From Arthrobacter sp. P2b (GTDB taxonomy: Bacteria > Actinomycetota > Actinomycetes > Actinomycetales > Micrococcaceae), in assembly GCF_900168295.1 (NCBI RefSeq), contig NZ_FVZL01000003.1, forward strand, positions 62,001 to 126,000: a DNA stretch of 64,000 nucleotides, read 5' to 3'. Under the pieces are notes generated by a model. That model worked only from the letters and a program-made list of their open reading frames with translations. It did not search any database and had not been told where the DNA came from. Positions within the stretch are counted from its first letter, which is position 1. The number at the start of each line of letters is the position of its first letter. This document shows, one piece after another, positions 1 to 7,412 of the stretch. The position numbers and the translations under genes were made by a program.

Positions 1-1123
1 GGGCGAGCTGTTCCGCCGCCGATTCCAGCAGCGCAGCGGCATTGGAGATACAGCGGGCCACGTCCGGTTCGTGGTCCGTGAGGGCATAGGCCTGACTGAT
101 GCCGAGGCCGGCCAGCTCGCCGCGTTCCAAAAGTCCCCGCCCGCAGACGGCAACAGCGGGCACTCCGGCGTCCCAGGCCGCCCTGGCCACTCCCGCGACG
201 GCCTTGCCGTTCAGGGTCTGTCTATCCAAAGATCCCTCGCCCGTAATGACCAGGTCGGCGCTGGTGAGGGTTGCCAGGGCCTCACCGAACCCGGCAAGGT
301 CCATCATGACGTCAATCCCGGGCCGCATGGTGGCGCCAAGTACGCTTTGGGCGGCAAAGCCCAGGCCGCCGGCGGCACCTGCGCCGGGCAGGTCTTCAGC
401 ACCGGCGGGCAGCCCGGCGGCACGCAGCGTCCGCACGTAATGGCCGAGGCCTTCCTCCAGCAGCCGCACGTGGGATTCGTCAGCGCCCTTCTGTGGAGCG
501 TAGACGGCGGCAGCCCCCCGAGGTCCCAGGAGCGGATTATCGACGTCGGCGGCCAGGATGATCCGGCAATCGGTCAGCCGCGAATCCAGCGTTTTAAGGT
601 CGACGACGGCGAGATCACCGAGTGCCTTCCCGCCCCGTCCCAGCGGTGTTCCGTCTGCCGTCGAAAGGGTGGCGCCGAGCGCCTGCAGGAAACCGGCCCC
701 GCCGTCGGTGGATGCACTGCCGCCGACGGCCAGGATGATGGTGCGGGCACCGGCGTCCAGAGCAGCCCGGACCAGTTCGCCGGTGCCGAAACTCGTTGCC
801 CCCAGGGGATCGGGAAGGCCGCCGGGGAGCTGGAGGAGCCCGGATGCCTTAGCCATTTCCACCACGGCCGTGCCGTCGCTGCGGCGCAGCGCAAACGACG
901 CCGCTACCGGCTGCCCTCCCGGCCCAGTGACCGTCGTCGTGATTTCCGCGAAACCCGCGCTGAGGGCAGCGGCAACGGAGCCCTCGCCGCCGTCGGCCAT
1001 CGGCATGGCAGCCACGGCTGTGTCCGGACGTACCCTCCGGATGCCCGCCTCCACCGCAGCGCAGACTTCAGCGGACGTAAGGCTGCCCTTGAACTTGTCG
1101 CAGGCAATCAGCACTGCAGTCAC
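1..1123 (-). CDS. Glycerate kinase (3' end runs off the window)
   Basis: Phosphorylates D-glycerate with ATP, feeding it into lower glycolysis. The N-terminus reads TAVLIACDKFKGSLTSAEV, the family's opening strand and DSFKGSL-type loop, and MPMADGGEGSV matches the conserved ADGGEGT motif. About 374 codons are present; the family is near 380, so only a few C-terminal residues are lost. The GTG at 1123 overlaps the upstream stop as GTGA, implying translational coupling; an in-frame ATG at 1138 is the alternative. It is the last visible gene of the operon and follows a GH63 hydrolase that would release glycerate from a glycosylglycerate, which explains its presence here. The family is clear from sequence; the substrate source is inferred from context. 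Confidence 0.9.
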   Translation of the reverse strand, partial: MTAVLIACDKFKGSLTSAEVCAAVEAGIRRVRPDTAVAAMPMADGGEGSVAAALSAGFAEITTTVTGPGGQPVAASFALRRSDGTAVVEMAKASGLLQLPGGLPDPLGATSFGTGELVRAALDAGARTIILAVGGSASTDGGAGFLQALGATLSTADGTPLGRGGKALGDLAVVDLKTLDSRLTDCRIILAADVDNPLLGPRGAAAVYAPQKGADESHVRLLEEGLGHYVRTLRAAGLPAGAEDLPGAGAAGGLGFAAQSVLGATMRPGIDVMMDLAGFGEALATLTSADLVITGEGSLDRQTLNGKAVAGVARAAWDAGVPAVAVCGRGLLERGELAGLGISQAYALTDHEPDVARCISNAAALLESAAEQLA

Positions 1124-2451
1124 GGGTTCCCGAGCCATTCCAGGGCAGCGGCTGCCGTCCATGCCTGGGCGAGGCTTCCCAAGGGCTCTGCCGTAAACGG
1201 TTCGTAGTACTCCGCGAAGGTGAGGTCGGCCAACTGCTGCAGGGACTCCGAGCGGAGTGTCTTGACCAGGTCAGCCTGCCCGTCACGATCGCTTGCCCAG
1301 CCCAGCAGCAGGTTCAGGAACGGCCACACCGGCCCGCGCCAGTAGGTCCTCGGCCTGAAGGCCGCACTGGCGGGGGAGGTGGACGGCGGGAGTGCAAACC
1401 GCATTCCGGGGAATGCCATCCAGTCCTTGCCCTGCAGCAGTTCACGCTGCCTCGACAGGAGTGCGGCATCGCCGCCGGCCACCAGCGGCGCGAAACCGGA
1501 CACCGTTTCGGTGGAAATCCATTCGCCCGCCAGGACGTCGTAGTCCCGGGCCAGCCCCGTCTCCGGGTCCACCGTGGAGGCCACCCCGCGGCGGAAGCGT
1601 TCGGCCAGCCCCCGCAGTTCCGCTTCCTCGGGGCGTCCAAGTTCAGCGGCCAGGTTGGCCAGGACCTCGGTGGAGGCTGCCATAATTCCTGAGAAGAAGA
1701 CGTCCCGGACCCGGAAATCCACAATCTCCTGCACGGCCTGGTCGTCGAAGCCTACGGATGCCATCTGCTGGACGAGCCAGAGGTACTTCGCGTATTCGGC
1801 GTCGTCCGGCCTTTCGCTGGCATCCGCCACATGGAGGACGTCCCGGCGGGTGAACGGCTCCAGCTCGCCGGGGTGGATGGCCGCGTACGGGCCGTCCCAG
1901 CGGGGGGAGTTGTCAAAGCCCGATTCCCAGCCGTGGTGGATCTCCACCAGGCCCACGCCTTCGGGATCCCGGACAGTGGCCAGCCAGCGGTGCCAGGCCA
2001 GCCAGCCATCGAAGGATTCGCGGAGAAACTCCTCTGCCGCTGCCTGGTCGGATCCGCCGTTCTCCCGGCCGCGGTCAAGGATGTGCTGCAGCGCGATGAC
2101 GTGCACCGGCGGTTGGCAGATGCCGCTGCTCTTGACGCCCTCCGGGAGTGCCTTGGCGGTGGCCGTGCCCCAGCGGTCAAAGCCCGGAAAGTAGCGCTTT
2201 TCATCCTCGCTGAAAACAATGTGCGGAATCATGCCGGTGGACCACTGGGCGTCCAACAGGGTACGCAGCTCGGTGATGGCGCGGGGCACGCTCACCCTGG
2301 CCAGGCCTATCGCAACGAACGCCGCATCCCAACTCCACATGTGGGGATAAAGGTCGGGCGCCGCCGTCGTCATGGTGCCCAGGTCATTGCGGCGCAGAAC
2401 TTCGATTGCGGCGTTGCGGAGCTCTTCGTTGCTGACGTCGTGGTGGGTCAT
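1120..2451 (-). CDS. GH63 glucosylglycerate/mannosylglycerate hydrolase
   Basis: 443 aa, the size of the GH63 mannosylglycerate/glucosylglycerate hydrolases, which split the glycosylglycerate solute into sugar and glycerate in the cytoplasm. No signal peptide. Visible landmarks: DLYPHMWSWDAAF (residues 33-45), GWESGFDNSPRWD with Asp180, and YYEPFTAEPLG with Glu417 near the C-terminus. From memory of the Mycolicibacterium hassiacum enzyme, Asp180 and Glu417 line up with its catalytic acid and base; this needs an alignment. The ATG abuts the ATPase stop directly (TAGATG), and the stop overlaps the glycerate kinase start, so three genes are tightly coupled. Choice between glucose and mannose cannot be made from sequence by eye. 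Confidence 0.85.
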   Translation of the reverse strand: MTHHDVSNEELRNAAIEVLRRNDLGTMTTAAPDLYPHMWSWDAAFVAIGLARVSVPRAITELRTLLDAQWSTGMIPHIVFSEDEKRYFPGFDRWGTATAKALPEGVKSSGICQPPVHVIALQHILDRGRENGGSDQAAAEEFLRESFDGWLAWHRWLATVRDPEGVGLVEIHHGWESGFDNSPRWDGPYAAIHPGELEPFTRRDVLHVADASERPDDAEYAKYLWLVQQMASVGFDDQAVQEIVDFRVRDVFFSGIMAASTEVLANLAAELGRPEEAELRGLAERFRRGVASTVDPETGLARDYDVLAGEWISTETVSGFAPLVAGGDAALLSRQRELLQGKDWMAFPGMRFALPPSTSPASAAFRPRTYWRGPVWPFLNLLLGWASDRDGQADLVKTLRSESLQQLADLTFAEYYEPFTAEPLGSLAQAWTAAAALEWLGNP

Positions 2452-3531
2452 CTAGTTGGCCTCCAGTGCCATTGAGGTTTCGCGGTCATAGAAGCGCATG
2501 GTGTTGGGCGAGAAGCCCAGCCAGATGGTCTGATGGGGAGCGGTTCGGAAGCTGGGCGGGGCCTGGACCTTGAGGGTCTGTCCTTCCACATCCACGGTGA
2601 GCAGGATGGTGGAGCCCATGGGCTCCACCACCAGGACCGTGGCGGCGATGTGCCCGGAGGCGCGTTCCTTTGCCACGGACACGTTTTCGGCGCGGACGCC
2701 CAGGACAATGCTGTGGTTCCCGAACGACTGGAGCAATGACGGTGCCATGAGCCTCTGGTCCCCGACCACCAGCTCGCCGTCCGGGGTCACTGCTGCGTCA
2801 ACAAAGTTCATCGGCGGGGAACCGATGAAGCCGCCCACGAAGCGGTCACTCGGTGCGTCATAGACGTCCAGCGGGTCGCCCAGTTGGGCAATCCGGCCCT
2901 TGCGCATCACGGCCACCTGGTCCCCGAGGGACAGTGCCTCGCTTTGGTCGTGGGTGACATACACCGTGGTGGTGCCCAGGTCCTGCACGATCTTCTTCAG
3001 CTCGGACCGGAAATTCAGGCGCAGCAGGGCGTCCAGGTTGGACAGCGGCTCGTCCATCAGCAGCACGTCCGCGTCCACCACGATGGCCCTGGCTACGGCA
3101 ACCCTCTGGCGCTGGCCGCCGGAAAGCTGCGCCGGCAGCCGGTCCAGGTAGGGGGTCAGCTGCAGCAGGTCAGCGGCCCACTGGACCTTCTTGTCGATCT
3201 GCTCCTTGGCGACCTTGGCCATCTGGAGTCCGAACCCGATGTTGTACCGGACGGAGCGGTGCGGGAAGACCGCGTAGGACTGGAACACCATGGAGATGTT
3301 CCGCTTGTTGGGCGGCAGGTAGGTGACGTCCCGCCCGCCGATGGAGATGGAGCCGGAGTCAGGAAGTTCGAGTCCGGCCAGCATGCGCAGCAGGGTGGTT
3401 TTCCCGCAGCCGGACGGGCCAAGCAGCACCGTGAAGCTGCCGTCGGCAATGTGAAGCGAGACGTCGTCGGTGGCCCGTTCGGTGCCGCCGGGGTAGGTCT
3501 TGATGAGGTTGGAAATGGAGATATCAGCCAT
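2452..3531 (-). CDS. ABC sugar transporter ATP-binding protein (MalK/UgpC type)
   Basis: 359 aa ATPase that would energise the two permeases upstream. Walker A GPSGCGKTT (38-46), Q-loop VFQSYAVFP (82-90), signature LSGGQRQR (136-143), Walker B VLLMDEP (156-162) and an H-loop YVTHDQSEA are all intact. The C-terminal third is the OB/TOBE regulatory domain typical of MalK/UgpC. An upstream in-frame extension to 3783 exists but reads as the shadow of the permease gene; the start MADISISNL at 3531 is preceded by GGAGCCGATCCCC and begins at the canonical first beta strand. It ends one base before the GH63 gene. Whether it serves other importers as well cannot be told. Confidence 0.93.
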   Translation of the reverse strand: MADISISNLIKTYPGGTERATDDVSLHIADGSFTVLLGPSGCGKTTLLRMLAGLELPDSGSISIGGRDVTYLPPNKRNISMVFQSYAVFPHRSVRYNIGFGLQMAKVAKEQIDKKVQWAADLLQLTPYLDRLPAQLSGGQRQRVAVARAIVVDADVLLMDEPLSNLDALLRLNFRSELKKIVQDLGTTTVYVTHDQSEALSLGDQVAVMRKGRIAQLGDPLDVYDAPSDRFVGGFIGSPPMNFVDAAVTPDGELVVGDQRLMAPSLLQSFGNHSIVLGVRAENVSVAKERASGHIAATVLVVEPMGSTILLTVDVEGQTLKVQAPPSFRTAPHQTIWLGFSPNTMRFYDRETSMALEAN

Positions 3532-3587
3532 GGGGATCGGCTCCTTGAAGGATTCTGGAAGCTTGGAGGTTTGGGGGAATGCCGGGA

Positions 3588-4430
3588 TCAGCGGATGGTG
3601 GAGCCCCACATGTTGGTGAGGTACCGGCGCATGAACGCGATGAAGATGATGGAGGGGATCACCAGCGCGAAGCCTCCGGCGAACCGGTAGGCCAAGGGTG
3701 AATCGGCCAGCGAGGTGAGGACCTGTGCCGGCAGTGTCCGGTGGTCCAGGGTGAGGATGGAGGCGCCCAGGACCTCGTTCCAAGACATCACGAACGTGAA
3801 GATGGAGGCGGCGGCGATACCGGGCAGGGCCATGGGCATGACCACCCGCATGAAGGCTCCGAACGGGCTGCAGCCAAATACCCTGGCGGCCTCCTCCACG
3901 TCGTGGGGGACACCCAGGAACACGCTGGCCGAGATGAGGATGGTGGTGGGCAGTGCCAGTGCGGTGTGCAGCAGAATCACGGCGTAGGTGGTGTCGTAGA
4001 TGTCCACGGTGAGGAAGAGCCGGGCCAGCGGGACGGACAGCACCACAATGGGCAGGGCCCGGGCGAAGAGCAGGAAGAGCTGGTATGGCTCCTTGCCCGG
4101 GAATGCGAAGCGGGCTAGGGCGTAACCTGCCGGAACGCCGATCAGTGCCGAGAGCAGCAGCGTTCCCACTCCCACGATCAGCGAGTTGCCCAGTGCGCCG
4201 AAGACGCCTGTGGATCCGAGGAATGCGTTCAGCGTCTCGAAGGAGAAGCTGGTGGGCAGCAGGCTCAGCGGGAAGGCGTTGAGGGATTCCCTGCTGGACA
4301 GGGCCGCAAGGGAGATCAGGTAGATGGGGATCAGCATAAACAGCGACACTGCGATGCAGGTGAGCTGCAGCAGGACCCTGTTCCGCTTCTGGCGTTTCAG
4401 CGGCGCGGTATCAACGGTGGCCTGGCTCAT
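3588..4430 (-). CDS. ABC sugar permease, MalG-like
   Basis: 280 aa inner-membrane protein with about six transmembrane segments. The EAA loop reads EEAARVFGCSPFGAFMRVV followed by MPMALPG, the site that docks the ATPase. Start MSQATVD at 4430 overlaps the stop of the preceding permease by four bases (ATGA). It forms the translocation pore with the product of 4427..5320. A 56-nt gap containing GGAG separates it from the ATPase gene. The substrate, probably a glycosylglycerate, is inferred only from the downstream hydrolase and kinase. Confidence 0.9.
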   Translation of the reverse strand: MSQATVDTAPLKRQKRNRVLLQLTCIAVSLFMLIPIYLISLAALSSRESLNAFPLSLLPTSFSFETLNAFLGSTGVFGALGNSLIVGVGTLLLSALIGVPAGYALARFAFPGKEPYQLFLLFARALPIVVLSVPLARLFLTVDIYDTTYAVILLHTALALPTTILISASVFLGVPHDVEEAARVFGCSPFGAFMRVVMPMALPGIAAASIFTFVMSWNEVLGASILTLDHRTLPAQVLTSLADSPLAYRFAGGFALVIPSIIFIAFMRRYLTNMWGSTIR

Positions 4431-5320
4431 CGGGTGCCTCCCTGGGTCTTTTCGCGGAGAGCCCGCAGGTAGAAGATGGACGTCAGCATGGACACGGCCA
4501 GGATCACCAGGGCCAGCGCAGCTGCAACGTTGGGGTTTTGCAGGCCGGTGTACCAGCGGTAGGTTTCCCCGACGACGAGGGGAAAGTTCTGGCCGGTCAG
4601 CGCCTGGGCAACGGCAAAGGTCTGGAACGCCAGGATGGTCCGGAGGATCAGGGCCACCTGGAGGCTGGGCTTCAGCAGCGGCAGCGTGACGTGGCGCAGG
4701 CGCTGCCAGAACGATGCGCCGAAGACCTGCGCGGCCTCGTCGTAGTCCTTGGGGATGCCCTGCAGGCCGGCGACGACGATGACCAGTACCAGCGACGTTG
4801 CACGCCACAGTTCAGCGATGAGGACGCAGATGAACATCGTTGTCTGGTTGTCGTAGGCCAGCCAGGAGACGCCTTCAATGCCGAGCCAGGCCAGGGCCGA
4901 GTTCAGGTAGCCGCGGTCATTGAAGATGGAGAGCCAGACGAGGCCTGCGGCGAGGTCGCTGAGGGCCAGTGGAATGGCCCAGATGAAGAAGTGGACTTTG
5001 TTCAGCCGCGGGTTCGCACGCAGCAGCAGGGCCATGCCAATGGCGAAGGCGAACTGGATCGGAATCATCACAGCGATCAGCAGCAACGTGTTGCGCACCG
5101 CCGGCCAGAAGTAGGGATCCTGCACCATGCGGGTCACGAATTCGAGTGTGAAGCCCTGTTCATTCCGGAAGGCCTGCATCACGCCTTCGATAACGGGCCA
5201 ACCCAGCAGAAGGGTCATAAAGACAACGGACGGTCCGATCAGCCAGACCGCAGCCGGGACGCTGCGGCGCCGGACAGGGGTGGCGGCTTTGGCCGGGGCC
5301 GGGGGCGCTTGGACGGTCAT
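4427..5320 (-). CDS. ABC sugar permease, MalF-like
   Basis: 297 aa, six predicted membrane spans, first at about residues 26-48 after a short basic N-terminus (VRRRSVPAAVW). The EAA loop is DEAAQVFGASFWQRLRHVT with LPLLKP after it. The ATG at 5320 shares its first base with the stop codon of the solute-binding protein gene (TAATG). A longer frame extending to 5794 reads through the binding-protein gene and is not credible. It pairs with the 3588..4430 permease. Confidence 0.9.
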   Translation of the reverse strand: MTVQAPPAPAKAATPVRRRSVPAAVWLIGPSVVFMTLLLGWPVIEGVMQAFRNEQGFTLEFVTRMVQDPYFWPAVRNTLLLIAVMIPIQFAFAIGMALLLRANPRLNKVHFFIWAIPLALSDLAAGLVWLSIFNDRGYLNSALAWLGIEGVSWLAYDNQTTMFICVLIAELWRATSLVLVIVVAGLQGIPKDYDEAAQVFGASFWQRLRHVTLPLLKPSLQVALILRTILAFQTFAVAQALTGQNFPLVVGETYRWYTGLQNPNVAAALALVILAVSMLTSIFYLRALREKTQGGTR

Positions 5321-6660
5321 TACGCTACCTCGCATTTCGCGGAGACGGGATCGGGTGCCCAGCACGGTACGTTGAGCGACTGCATGATGGTGTTCAGCTC
5401 CTTGGCCTGGCGGTCCAGGACCGGCTGGATGTCCTGGTTGTTGAGGCAGATCTCCTGGAAGACGTTCTTGAAGATCTGGGACACTTCGCCTTCCTTCGCA
5501 CCCAGGCCCACCGGAGGCAGCGCCAGCAGCGCGCCCTGGGAACGCTGCTGAAGCCGGACCGCCCCGGCTTCGAGTGCGATGGCCCCTGCCAGATCGGTGG
5601 GAAGCTCGGTCTGCACCACAGGGAAGAACGCGTTCTGCCGCAGGGTTTCGACCTGGGTCAGCGGTTCTGACAAGCCGCGGATGGCCTGCTCGGCAAGTTC
5701 CCGCTCGGTTCCACCGGCAGGGAGTGCCAGGCCTGCGACGATGAGCATGTACCCGCGGCCCTTGGGTCCCTTGGGGGCGGGCACCATCAGCCACTCGTCG
5801 GGGTTATCGGCAGGAGCGTTGATGAGCCTGGCCACGTGGTCCCATGCCACCAGCACTTCACCGCGCGCCAGCGGTTCCTGCATGGCGTCGAAGTTGGTGG
5901 AGGCAGGCACCATGTTGTCCCACAGTTCCTGCATGAAGTTCCAGGCTTCAACAGCGTCCGGGTTGCGGAACGTGGTGATCTGGCCGCCGGTGAAGCTTGG
6001 CAGCAGGAATCCCTGGTAGAAGCGGTGATGCAGGCCCTTGGGGCCGGCGGGCATGCCGAACACCGGCCGTCCGGCACCCTGTTTGGCTGCCTTGGCCCAG
6101 GCCAGGTAGTCCTCGTAGCTCAGGTCATTGACGTCCACTCCGGAGGGCAGCCATTCCAGTGCCTTTTTGTTGACGGCAACCACGTAGGTTGCCTGCATCC
6201 ACGGGACGTACTTTGCCGAGGAGGTGCCGGCCTTGGTCAGCTCCAGCATTTCCTTGGTGAAGCCGCGGCCGGCCAGATCGGTGAGAATGCTGTCCACGTC
6301 TTCCAGGGAGTCGGCCAGCGGTGCGAGTTCGCCGTGCAGTCCGCCCAGCAGGGACGTTTTGATGTTCCCGGCGGCCGTCTGCGATTTCACCGTTGATGCA
6401 AAGACGCCAGGGTCCACGGAGTTGTAGGCCACGGGCAGGCGGAGGGACTTCTTCAGGACCTGCTCGTATCGCTGTTTTTCCTCCACGGGAGTGAACTGGG
6501 TGGACAGGAAGCTGACGGTCCCACTGCCTGCTGCGGCTCCACTGGTGTCGAAACCGGCGCAGGCGGACAGGAAGGGCGCCGACAGGGCTGTTCCCAGGCC
6601 CGCCAGCAACATACTGCGGCGTGAGGGCAGGTGGGATGGGGAGGGGAATTCGTGATTCAT
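5320..6660 (-). CDS. ABC sugar-binding lipoprotein
   Basis: 446 aa extracellular solute-binding protein, family 1 fold. The N-terminus has a twin-arginine-like SRRSMLLAG and a lipobox LSAC with Cys34, so it should be a lipoprotein on the outer face of the membrane. The start MNHEF at 6660 is chosen because GGAG lies six bases upstream; the ATG at 6672 has no ribosome site. First gene of the operon, downstream of a good promoter and a palindromic operator. It would capture the sugar or glycosylglycerate and deliver it to the two permeases. Confidence 0.88.
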   Translation of the reverse strand: MNHEFPSPSHLPSRRSMLLAGLGTALSAPFLSACAGFDTSGAAAGSGTVSFLSTQFTPVEEKQRYEQVLKKSLRLPVAYNSVDPGVFASTVKSQTAAGNIKTSLLGGLHGELAPLADSLEDVDSILTDLAGRGFTKEMLELTKAGTSSAKYVPWMQATYVVAVNKKALEWLPSGVDVNDLSYEDYLAWAKAAKQGAGRPVFGMPAGPKGLHHRFYQGFLLPSFTGGQITTFRNPDAVEAWNFMQELWDNMVPASTNFDAMQEPLARGEVLVAWDHVARLINAPADNPDEWLMVPAPKGPKGRGYMLIVAGLALPAGGTERELAEQAIRGLSEPLTQVETLRQNAFFPVVQTELPTDLAGAIALEAGAVRLQQRSQGALLALPPVGLGAKEGEVSQIFKNVFQEICLNNQDIQPVLDRQAKELNTIMQSLNVPCWAPDPVSAKCEVA

Positions 6661-6699
6661 GCACTGCTCCATTCGGGTGTGCGGCTTTGCACCACTTTC

Positions 6700-6714
6700 G
6701 TTTAATCATTAGAC
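6700..6714. promoter_or_regulatory. Palindromic operator over the -10 element
   Basis: GTTTAATCATTAGAC is a 15-base palindrome around a central C with one mismatched pair (GTYTAATNATTARAC). It is AT-rich in GC-rich surroundings and covers the -10 hexamer, the position of a repressor operator. No regulator gene adjoins on this side, so the repressor would lie beyond the left edge or elsewhere. Confidence 0.5.
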
Positions 6715-6733
6715 AAAAGGTTTGATGTGTCAA
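6705..6733 (-). promoter_or_regulatory. Promoter of the glycosylglycerate operon
   Basis: On the minus strand a perfect -35 TTGACA (6733-6728) is followed after 17 bases by AATGAT (6710-6705, four of six matches to TATAAT). It lies 45-70 bases upstream of the binding-protein start and faces the operon. The -10 overlaps the palindrome annotated separately. Confidence 0.65.
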
Positions 6734-6807
6734 GGGTCACGCCGTGAAAAGCGGGGCGGAGGAAGTGTGTCGGGGCCGGCACGGTGCCAGCACGCACTGA
6801 AGGTGGG

Positions 6808-6841
6808 ATGTACGACGGCGGCGCGTGCCGCCGTCGTACGT
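6808..6841. repeat. Dispersed palindrome family, copy A
   Basis: Arms TACGACGGCGGC (6811-6822) and GCCGCCGTCGTA (6827-6838) are perfectly complementary around the loop GCGT, and the flanking G/C (6810/6839) extends the stem. The core is identical to copy C at 17402. The rest of 6842-7004 shows no gene I can support. Confidence 0.85.
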
Positions 6842-7004
6842 GTCAGCCAGATCACTTCCAGCAAATCGGCTGGAACCCTTTACGTGGCGGACCTGGCTTA
6901 TTAAAGTCAGTTCTTGTCATAGTCCGGATGGGCGCTGTGGGGCGTCCGGGAAGGGGGAGTGCATCGCCGCTGACCGTTACCAGAAGACCAATGACCACTA
7001 CGTT

Positions 7005-7030
7005 GAAAGCCCCTCCTAGGAGGGGCTTTC
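7005..7030. terminator. Perfect 26-bp palindrome, likely terminator
   Basis: GAAAGCCCCTCCT (7005-7017) is followed at once by AGGAGGGGCTTTC (7018-7030); the RNA would fold with a CTAG tetraloop. It lies 35 bases beyond the stop of the small membrane-protein gene at 7066, so it probably ends that transcript. The plus side continues CCCTTT, a weak T tract. Confidence 0.6.
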
Positions 7031-7065
7031 CCTTTGCCGGCTGGCATTGGCCGGGCGGCGTTTAT

Positions 7066-7233
7066 TCAGCGCGGAATGCGGCGTCCCCTGAACCGGTTCA
7101 GCAGCAGAAGGACCAAGGCGACAATCACCAGCACCGGGGCCACCCCAAGGAGGAACCCCAGCGTTTTGACGGCCAGTCCCACGATGAAAAGGACCACGGC
7201 GACAAGCAGGATCGCCACCACCAAAGCTCTCAT
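7066..7233 (-). CDS. Small hydrophobic membrane protein (55 aa)
   Basis: MRALVVAILLVAVVLFIVGL followed by a second hydrophobic stretch LGFLLGVAPVLVIVALVLLL and a basic tail NRFRGRRIPR: two transmembrane helices with the positive end presumably cytoplasmic. A GGAG lies four bases before the ATG at 7233; the longer frame up to 7356 has no start signal. The size and composition resemble small phage-shock-like or LapA-like membrane proteins, but no family can be named. It has its own terminator and diverges from the GH5 gene. Confidence 0.6.
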   Translation of the reverse strand: MRALVVAILLVAVVLFIVGLAVKTLGFLLGVAPVLVIVALVLLLLNRFRGRRIPR

Positions 7234-7412
7234 CTGTCTCCGCCTCACGGTCGCAGTAATCTCCCCAGCGTACGCCGATGCCCCCGTTCCCGGCCCCCTG
7301 GACGGCGATGAATCCTGTCTGTTCCGCAGGTGGAACCACACCAAAGGTTTATCCAAGGTCAGCTCCCTAAAGTGGGCGCAACTGCTTTATGGCCAGGCAA
7401 GGGGAGCTCATC

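Noticed and set aside
6842..7004. A short protein ending ADRYQKTNDHYVESPS before the palindrome at 7005
   Set aside because: The frame has no start codon with a ribosome site, and its last residues overlap the palindrome; may be a remnant but cannot be supported.
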